Assembly: GCA_030847615.1 (NCBI GenBank)
Contig: JAUMIR010000005.1
Location: 112,249,116-112,313,115, forward strand
DNA length: 64,000 nucleotides
Direction of reading: 5' to 3'
From: Gambelia wislizenii
Lineage: Eukaryota > Chordata > Lepidosauria > Squamata > Crotaphytidae
Notes under the pieces: model-generated
Told to the model about the DNA's origin: nothing
What the model saw: only the letters and a program-made list of their open reading frames with translations
Databases searched by the model: none
Position numbers and translations under genes: made by a program
Shown: piece after piece, positions 56,897 through 64,000 of the stretch
How the letters are laid out: each line of letters starts with the position of its first letter
Position numbering within the stretch: position 1 is the first letter of the stretch

Positions 56897-57636
56897 GCTG
56901 AGTCCCAAATGTGAACCCATGCTAAGAATTTCTGGATCAGCTGCAGAGTCTTTGGCTGAAACACCTGTATGTCAAGAGGGATCCAGATGGCTCATCCGGA
57001 GTTCCTGTTTTTACCCGTTTTGGTCAAAGACCCTTTTCAATGGATAGGAGGTGGTTTTTTATATAAAATAAAGCATACACTATTTTACAATATCTTCAAA
57101 TATTGTTGTTCTTCTTAGAATTGATTTTAAGCACTGAATTCTTAGCCTACCTTTTTTAAATTATCTAGCCTGGAAAACATGAGGATCAGCTTCTTTTTCT
57201 TTTTATGCTGCTATGCTGTAAAAGATTACAGTTTTACAATTTTACTATTATACATAATTTATAAATTAAATTCTTAAGTTATAAAGTATCAAATGTGAAA
57301 ATCCATTAGAAACTCACCATAATGTGCACTTCTAAAGGTACTGCAAGATGCTGACTTTTTTGCTTTGAGGTGAATTTAAGTCCACTGTTTATAGAAAGCA
57401 TTCATGAGGTAACTTAAATAAGTGAACTAGGAAACTCCATTCCTTAATTATCTGTCAAGTGTCTACTTGTAGGTAATGCCCTAACTCAGGCAGAGATATG
57501 GCTATTAAATAGAACCCTTGTTATTTGAATTATCCTGTATCTGACTCAGTGAATGAGGACAACCTTTAACCTAGTTATCTATCCAGTATTGCACATGAGT
57601 AGAACAGAGGACTACAGGTGAGTAGGATGAGAGGTT

Positions 57637-58203
57637 TTAAAGAAAAGATGATAGATCCAGTTGTTCATTTAACCCATTAGGTTTTAATGATTTTAGTCTG
57701 TAAATCCAAAATGATTCTCTTTGTGATAATCTCATAGCTATATTATAATAATTATACTGAACTGGCTCAACTACTTCAATAATGAAGAATCTAAGAGATT
57801 CTGGTGAATGTTTTGCCTCTATAAAATGTTCAACTAAGGGGCTTTCTAAATTGTTATTTCTAACCCTACTCTTATGTTCAGAGATCCTCTGATGAATAGG
57901 TCTCAAACTCTGTCCTACATAAAGTTTGTTACATGGGCAAAATATTACATAAACCACATTTTTAGTGCTACAATTTGAAAATTGCTTTAGAGTATACCGT
58001 TCTTGAATCTGTGGATGAGTGAACACTTTTATATTAAGTGACTGGTGACAACATAGACAATGCTCACATTTGAAATGTCTTGTCAGATTTGCTTTTCTGT
58101 TTCTCTTTATTAAATCTGTATGAACAAGAATGTCTTTAATACTTTTAGTTCTTCTAAATGCTACCAGGGGAGGTTCTGAACATCCTGGAATATTGTTAAT
58201 CAA
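57637..58203 (-). CDS. GIY-YIG endonuclease segment of the Penelope-like element
   Basis: A 188-codon open frame. A cysteine-rich linker lies at residues 46-52 (CEHCLCC), with another Cys at 78. The GIY-YIG core follows: VYVIFCPCNKLYVGQ (residues 84-98), with Arg 101 and Arg 106 in RPIHQRISEH, Glu 163 in SQRESFWIYRLKS and Asn in PNGLNEQ (175-181). All nuclease landmarks of the family are present and the frame is unbroken. It begins right after the RT segment, separated by a frame break near 58210. Start codon choice is arbitrary, because in an intact element this is one polyprotein with RT. Confidence 0.85.
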   Translation of the reverse strand: MINNIPGCSEPPLVAFRRTKSIKDILVHTDLIKRNRKANLTRHFKCEHCLCCHQSLNIKVFTHPQIQERYTLKQFSNCSTKNVVYVIFCPCNKLYVGQSLRPIHQRISEHKSRVRNNNLESPLVEHFIEAKHSPESLRFFIIEVVEPVQYNYYNIAMRLSQRESFWIYRLKSLKPNGLNEQLDLSSFL

Positions 58204-58227
58204 ATGCCAATGACAATGTATGATTTG

Positions 58228-59617
58228 TTAAATATTATATGCTGCATGGTTGAAATCTATGGGATATATAATCCTTGTTTTTATTAATGGTGCTTTTGAT
58301 GTAAAAAGAGATGAACAATCTTTTGCATCTGCTTTATGCCTAGCATTTAATATGAATTTCTGTGGATATTGTCTGTCAATTAATGCTTGCTGGTATTGGT
58401 TTGCTGCATCATGGTATTGGGATAGATTTGTTGCATTTCTTTTGAACCTGAGAAATTGGGAGTAAGGTAAGTTATTTTTAAGTCTCCTTGGGTGGCAGCT
58501 TGTATAATGAAGTAAGGTGTTGCAATCTGTAGGTTTCCTAAAATTACATACTTTAATAGTATTATTGTCTATGTATACTAACACATCAAGAAACTATTTT
58601 TTTTCTGTGTGATAATGGCAAGTAAATTTTATGTGAGAACTGATTGTATTTAACCACATAAAAAATTCTTCTACTTTATTAATGTCTGTGAACAAAACAA
58701 AAATATTGTAGATATATGTGTAATATAACACTGTATCTTTGTAGTCTAGGTTACTTCTGGGATTAATAATATATTTGGTTTCAAAATCAGTCATATACAA
58801 ATTTTCTATGCTGGGGGCAGCAGCTGAGCCCATAGCTACCCCCTTTATCTGTAAATAAAACTGTGAAAGAAATCTAAAATAATTTTTTCTCCAAAATAAT
58901 ATCCAGAATATCCAAAAGGAAATGTGTAGGTGGGTTTTGATTAATTCTACTCAATAAAAAATGTTCAATAACTTCCCTTGCTTCTTGATGCGGGATGGAT
59001 GTGTAAAGTGCATTAACATCAAGAGTAATTAAACACATACTGGAATTTACTGATAAGTTCTCAACTTTTTGAATAAAATGTGCAGTATCTCTAATATATG
59101 ATGCAGATTTTTGTACAAATGGAGATAGAAATGAATCTAGATATTGAGAAAGTGGTTCTATTAAGCATCCTGACCCTGAAACAATAGGATGTTCAGGGGG
59201 ATTATGTCCTGGTTTATGAATTTTAGGAAGTATGTAGAATACAGGAACCCTTGGGTTCTCTTCTATAAGGAACGTGCCAGTGGTAGAATCTATATAGCCC
59301 AAGGAGACAGCTTCCTGGATCATTACTTTGATTATGAAGTGAATGGAGCATGTTGGATCACTCTGTATAGGCAAATAATAATCAGTATTACTGAGTTGTC
59401 TGTTAACTTCATATAAATAATCCTGTTTATCCAGCAAGACTATTGCACCTCCTTTATCAGCTGGTTTCACAACTAATTGATCATTTTGGAACAGAGATTG
59501 TAAAGTCATATAAGCTCTCGGAATTAAATTGAACCACGGAGGTTTTAGAGATGTCTCCAATTTCTCAATGTCCCTTAAAATCACTCTTTCAAATGTGGCA
59601 ATGTTATGGTTGTTCAC
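58228..59617 (-). pseudogene. Penelope-like reverse transcriptase
   Basis: The first frame (59617-58874, 247 aa) has LVVKPADKGGAIVLLDKQDY (about residues 48-67), FYILPKIHKPGHNPPEHP (about 126-143), then LITLDVNALYTSIP with the motif A aspartate (about 197-210). A frame change near 58870 leads to GSAAAPSIENLYMTDFE (motif B) in 58833-58594. The catalytic box, normally YxDD, reads YTYIYNIF at about 58719, so both aspartates are lost. A third frame (58584-58228) has SCHPRRLKNNLPYSQFLR. Enzymatically dead. Confidence 0.85.
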
Positions 59618-59639
59618 CTGCAGATTGAATCTTGAGGGT

Positions 59640-59900
59640 TACTTAAATTTCTGTATAGCTGTATTTAAAGAGCTTCCAAAGAAGGTTCGTAATTTGACTT
59701 GCCTAATTTACTTAAATATATCTATACAAGTCTGAAAGGCATTGTATGAAGGAGTTGGTACAAACATTAGTCCTTTATTAAGAATATAACAGTCATTATC
59801 CATGAGTACATAACTGGAAAGATTTACAATCAAGTCCTGGTTCTGGTTCTGAGAGCATAGTTTGGGTTTTGACTTGTGCGGCCTGGTTGATCCATGCATT
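59640..59900 (-). pseudogene. N-terminal segment of the Penelope-like protein
   Basis: Reads VNLSSYVLMDNDCYILNKG then LMFVPTPSYNAFQTCIDIFK, and in a following frame a VRLRTFFG-like stretch joins towards the RT. These are the usual features just ahead of the RT in Penelope-like elements. Confidence 0.7.
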
Positions 59901-60104
59901 TGGATCGACAGGGCAGGGCTTCTTGGGGAAAAAAATTACTGTTGTCTCTCCTACTATCATCTTTAGATGAAGTATCACTTGAGAAACCCCTTCTGATGAC
60001 TCATCCCCAAATATATGCTTCCTGGCATATTACAAAACAAATATACCTCCAAAGGAATGATGTTTCACCTACTTGCTACCAGAGGGGTGTTCCTCACTGA
60101 TTAT

Positions 60105-60130
60105 CTGTAGCAGCAAGCTTGCTGCTACAG
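60105..60130. other. 26-bp perfect palindrome
   Basis: CTGTAGCAGCAAG is followed directly by its reverse complement CTTGCTGCTACAG, with no loop. It lies about 200 bases beyond the N-terminal coding end of the Penelope-like element, on the side where its 5' terminal sequence would be. Confidence 0.95.
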
Positions 60131-60134
60131 GGAT

Positions 60135-60910
60135 ATGTAAATGCCCTAAAGTGTGAGGGGAAGACAAAGCTCTCCGTATTAGACTAGGAATGGGTAAATT
60201 GCAGCCTGTGGGCAGCATCCATCCATGTCCTTAATACAGTCCAATCCTTGCTTTCTCCAAGGGTCCTGAAGGCCAATTTTGCCAGGTTCCCCTTGAACTC
60301 TTTTAAAGGTGAGGTCTTTTTATTATTGTTAATTCCAGTCACTTCGTGTTTAGGGGAAAATGACCTTAGGCCTAAAATAGGCCAAGTGTGTTGCTAATCC
60401 TGGTTCAAGTGCCCCCCATGACACTTGTACAAATGTGAGGGCTTGGATAAAGGTGTGACCATTTAAGATGGAGAACATTTGCACCTCCCATATTTGGGTA
60501 ACTGTAAATGCCTTCATTAGATGGATGTTAGCGAGTTATAAATCAATCCCATTATTTTAAGTTTAATCCTATCTATCTATCTATCTATCTATCTATACCT
60601 ATAGTTGATTTCAGTGACCAGTTGGGACGGAGTTGTATGGTTTAAATACATAACAGTGTCATGAAGGAAGATATGTTTGAAGGGGAGAATTGGTGGGCAC
60701 CTCATCAATGTATCTTGCAAAAGATGGTTGGCTGGAGATTTGGTTGATAGGAGAAGGATTAATCAGCTCCTTGCATGTACACATTCTCCTCTGTAAGTTC
60801 TCCATACTTCTCAACCTTCCTTCAGGTGTTCTGGGAGTACAACTCCCACCATGGCTAAGCATATCTGCAAGCATTTCTAGTGAAGGGAAATAGCTAACCA
60901 TAGATTTTCC
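60135..60910. other. unassigned DNA with an (ATCT)n run
   Basis: About eight ATCT units at 60566-60597. Nothing else recognised. Confidence 0.4.
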
Positions 60911-60914
60911 TTGG

Positions 60915-61012
60915 GTTTTTTTTCCGGGCTGTGAGGCTGTGTTCTGGAATAGTTTCTTTCTGACATTTCACCTGCATCTGTGGCTGGCATCCTCAGAGAA
61001 TGGTTAGGTAGG
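60915..61012 (-). mobile_element. Penelope-like 3' UTR fragment
   Basis: The minus strand carries TGAGGATGCCAGCCACAGAT, AGGTGAAATGTCAGAAAG and TTCCAGAACACAGCCTCAC, the same 3' signature as 51607-51745. Followed by a short GT run. Confidence 0.75.
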
Positions 61013-61029
61013 TGTGTGTGTGTGTCGGG

Positions 61030-62340
61030 GGGTGTTATAGCTACCATTAACTATATTGAGTTTTATGAGTGTTGGAGCCCAACCACCTCTGGAGCACCAC
61101 ACAGTCACTTGTCACCACATAATCCCCTGCCTTATGAGGGGACAATAGATTGGGGACATGTATGTTCCTTTTCAGGCTCTTTCCAGGCAATTCTTAAAGT
61201 CCCACTTTTAATATTATATTGTTTTTGCAGAATAATAACAAAGGCAGTGTTTTGCTCGGCAGGAGAGTAATCTTGTACTGGAGTTTTAATTTAATTTTGT
61301 GTTTACATGCCTTCATTTTGTTGCTTCTTAAATACCCCATTGACAGCCACCTGTAGTTGAATATTTACTGTTCCTTTGGATTTATTGTGTGTGTTGTGGG
61401 AGAGGGATGTTTAACACCTTTGCAGAATGTAGGGATGCCATTATTTTCTGCAAAGGAAGATGGATTCCACTAATGTATTATGATAAACACCATTTGCTGT
61501 TAAAAGGTGTATGTCGATCTTAATCTATTAGGTGTTTTCCCTTGCTAAAAATTGCTTGCAGAAGGCACTTAGCAAATAATGAGTGATCAAACTGTCACAG
61601 TTGTTAAATGCCTGACAATGGATGCAGAATGGTGAAATTTTAATTAACTACAAATGTTCTAAAAGCAACCACATATTACATCTCTTCTTACGCCCTCTCC
61701 TTTTGCATCAGTACTCAAGGTTGGTTGCAACATCTAATTTAATGAATACAGTAATCAAACTGCGTGTAGATGACACATAAATTTTTCACCCCTGCAAACA
61801 GGCACGCTAACTTCCGTGTAATCCTTCAAATTGATTCTATCAAATGCATGCTGTTTGTGCTTTCAATTGATCAAATTAAAAAACAGCTTTGAAAATACTT
61901 AATCATCCTATTTGGGAAGTTTCTAAATGGTTAGACCATAGCCAGCCAAGTGGAGGAAAAATAGGTAGCATCGGTTTTTGAAGCAATGCTTGCCAGAAAG
62001 ATTCACATCATCAGTTTGGCTTAAAGATTGATTGACTTTGTGCTGAAGCCATACTCCTGGTAGATGAATATTTCTACCCAAACTTTAAATCTTTTTTTTT
62101 TCTTGTATGCATCCTTAGCATCTTGACCAGCTATTTAATCAAATTCTATTATATAATCAATTGATAAAGAAATCTGGCATGACACCAGAAAGGGATGCAC
62201 AGACTCTTCAAACATAATTTTAACTAATGTTATCAAAATTTGTTTCTTTACCTTGTACAGATAGCTTGAGTGGCCTTACAAATCAAATCAACGTTACACT
62301 GACATGTTAGGCTCGGCAGGAAATAATGGATATACAGATT
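61030..62340. other. unassigned, single-copy-like AT-rich DNA
   Basis: I see no repeat signature. The stretch 61560-61920 has words such as TTTTAATTAACTA, TTGATCAAATTAAAAA and ATTGATTC that are common in conserved noncoding elements. Conservation cannot be assessed here. Confidence 0.25.
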
Positions 62341-62344
62341 CCTT

Positions 62345-62522
62345 GAGAGACAGCATGGTGTCATGCCTTGAGTGCTGGAGTAGGACTTTGGAGACCAGGG
62401 TCCAAATCCCTGCTCAGACGTAGAAACATGCTGAGTGACCATAGGCAAGTCATACTCTCTGAGCCTTAGAGGAGCAAACCTCTTCTGAAGAAATCTTGCA
62501 AAAAAACAAAAACAAAAAACAC
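62345..62522 (+). mobile_element. Sauria SINE, 3' truncated
   Basis: TAGGACTTTGGAGACCAGGG with a B-box-like GGTCCAAATCCC, then GCAAGTCATACTCTCTGAGC and a body up to AAATCTTGC. It ends in an AAAAAAC-rich stretch instead of the usual GGCACA tail. Confidence 0.8.
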
Positions 62523-62524
62523 AT

Positions 62525-62890
62525 AATAAAGTGACCAAATGTCCACTAGACTTGAAGGAAGGTAACAGCAACAGACACATGCCCAACCTGTTTGGCTTTG
62601 AGGCTTGATCAGGGCCACTGCTCCAATGCAGATTTGAGGAAAGTGGAAAAGACCCCAAGCCCGAGTACAAAAGATTTACTGGTGCTGTGTATATACATAT
62701 GGGAAGAAAGCCAGTCATTTCCCTCTGCCATGGAAGGAATGGCTTTGGAAGCAATCATGTCTCCTGGGTGTTTGTGTACTTGTCTCCATGCCAGGGCAAG
62801 CTAAACATATGGTTAAGAGCAAGCGTTTGTAGGACAGAGCTGGGCAAATTGCAGCATTAATATTTTAAATAGGTTGCCTGTGCCCTCTGC
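62525..62890. other. unassigned DNA
   Basis: Nothing recognised. Confidence 0.35.
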
Positions 62891-62895
62891 ACTAT

Positions 62896-62896
<1 letters not shown>

Positions 62897-62934
<38 letters not shown>
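62897..62934. repeat. (ATC)n microsatellite
   Basis: About twelve ATC units. In one frame it gives a run of histidines in an otherwise unsupported open frame. Confidence 0.95.
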
Positions 62935-62937
<3 letters not shown>

Positions 62938-63215
62938 GTTTTCAAAACCAGAAGTGGACTGCCTTTATTTTTGTTTTGTGTTTTTGGCAATCTGTGTGGC
63001 CCCTGGAGGATCCCAGGGCCAGAAAATGGTCCCCTGTAACGAATCAAAAAGTAAACAAATTCCTATTGCAGAGAAGCAAGTTCTCCTTCTCTTTCTAAAA
63101 GCAGCAAGAACAGAGACAGTGCCAAGATTCTCCCCCACCAGTTTCATATAGGAAGCTACAAACTCCTGTCTTCTTTTCTCCTGAAATGTTAAATGCAGCA
63201 CTGCTTCACTCTAGT

Positions 63216-63439
63216 GAGAGCTAGTGTAGTGTAATGGTTTGAGTATTGGACTAGGACTCTGGGAGAGCAGGGTTCAAATGCTCACCCAGCCATAGAAATC
63301 CATTGGGTGATCTTGAGCAAGTCAACTCAGCCTTAAAGGAGGGCAATGGCAAACCTCCTCTTAATAAACCTTGACAAGAAAACCCCATGATAAGGTGGCC
63401 ATAAGTCAGAATTGACTTCAAGGCACATAACAACAACTG
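63216..63439 (+). mobile_element. Sauria SINE, full length
   Basis: A complete copy: the tRNA-like head with A box (TAGTGTAATGG) and B box (GGTTCAAATGC), body with CCATTGGGTGATCTTGAGCA and GGCAATGGCAAACCTCC, then GACTTCAAGGCACATAACA and a CAACAAC end. The 3' tail resembles Bov-B LINE ends, which would supply the RT in trans. Confidence 0.9.
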
Positions 63440-64000
63440 AAACTAATGCTATCTATATCAACTGCAAAACAACTTGTTGATGCCTGTTTTTGGACTGTGC
63501 CATATTACACTTTAAATACCATGAGAAGTTCTCCTGATAACAAGAGTCACACTCCTTACAATAGATTAACCAACCCATTCACCAATTTTAAACATTTATG
63601 GCAATTTGATCCCCATAAATTTTTTAAGAAGTTAAAATCCCCAGGTGTGCAGCAAAATTTCATGTTAGTCAAATTTTAAACAGAAACACTAATGGAATTA
63701 GTTTTCAGTGTAGTGGTTTGGTTCAGAAATGAAATCTGCACTACCAAAGAAAAGGGATATAATTCTTATTTCTTTCTCACAGATGAGAGCAATAGCAATG
63801 AAATCAGATTTCTTTATCCCTGCTGGGTGACAGGTTTGCACATTTTTGATGGTTTTCCAAATCGGGCAATGTTTTGTAACAGTTCTGTGAAGGCACTGTA
63901 TTTTCCCCCACAAAATGTTTTGTGAAAAATAAGGTTTTCCTGCTCAATGTTAACTTTTTCTAAAATATTATGTTTGGCTATTGCTGCTGCTGCTGATCAA
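63440..64000. other. unassigned DNA
   Basis: No gene recognised; short open frames only. A (TGC)n trace at the very end. Confidence 0.35.

Larger units (their letters stand above)
56985..60100 (-). mobile_element. Penelope-like retroelement, near complete
   Basis: The minus strand carries an N-terminal segment (59900-59640), RT (59617-58228), GIY-YIG endonuclease (58203-57637) and a 3' region with TTTGACCAAAACGGGTAAAA near 57025. Penelope-like elements use the RT together with a GIY-YIG nuclease for integration. Both reading-frame breaks and loss of the RT catalytic aspartates show it is inactive. Boundaries are approximate. Confidence 0.85.

Noticed and set aside
62874..63098. Open frame with a run of histidines
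   Set aside because: The His run is the (ATC)n microsatellite; no other protein feature is present.
63216..63300. Possible tRNA gene
   Set aside because: A and B boxes are present but belong to a full Sauria SINE, and no cloverleaf is apparent.

Overview
The window is vertebrate nuclear DNA, most likely from a squamate reptile (a lizard). The evidence is the repeat mix: Sauria-type SINEs with a Bov-B-like tail, 5S rRNA-derived SINEs, a reptile-type L1, several CR1 3' ends with the ATTCTATGATTCTAT-type terminus, Penelope-like elements, DIRS and Ngaro-like tyrosine-recombinase retroelements, and many palindromic TIR elements, with almost no uninterrupted coding sequence. I found no convincing host gene, so this looks like intergenic or deep intronic DNA. 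One weak cysteine-rich candidate exon lies near 4.4 kb (minus strand).

Layout. 1-5.5 kb: unassigned sequence, two palindromic MITE-like elements and an LTR-like repeat. 5.5-9.3 kb: a TIR DNA transposon split by a 5'-truncated L1, with a candidate 9-bp target duplication. 9.3-13.7 kb: mostly unassigned, with one 5S-derived SINE and one hAT-like MITE. 13.7-19.1 kb: a decayed DIRS-like retroelement. Its gag is split by a CR1; it is split again by a LINE tail, a Tigger-like fragment and a GC-rich minisatellite; a TIR element interrupts it just after the RT catalytic box. 19.2-25.6 kb: more CR1 fragments, a DIRS terminal repeat and a repeat made of short palindromes.

26.4-32.9 kb: the most notable locus, a minus-strand Ngaro-like element of about 6 kb. 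It keeps gag, RNase H, tyrosine recombinase and SGNH-hydrolase segments but appears to lack the RT palm. Two compositionally opposite tandem arrays lie at its 5' side. A relative of its terminal region recurs at 41.2-42.2 kb in a rearranged inverted/direct-repeat structure.

33-56 kb: CR1, tRNA- and 5S-derived SINEs, MITEs (including a 340-bp near-perfect palindrome at 50.1 kb), a LINE ORF1-like coding fragment, a Tigger-like element and an inverted pair of Penelope 3' ends. 56-60.1 kb: a long minus-strand Penelope-like element with RT and GIY-YIG segments, followed by a 26-bp perfect palindrome. 60-64 kb: unassigned DNA, two Sauria SINEs and an interval that reads like single-copy conserved noncoding sequence.

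All protein-coding remnants belong to mobile elements, and most carry stops or frameshifts. They do not form a working pathway; the window records repeated nested insertion. Family calls rest on motif recognition by eye, without alignment.
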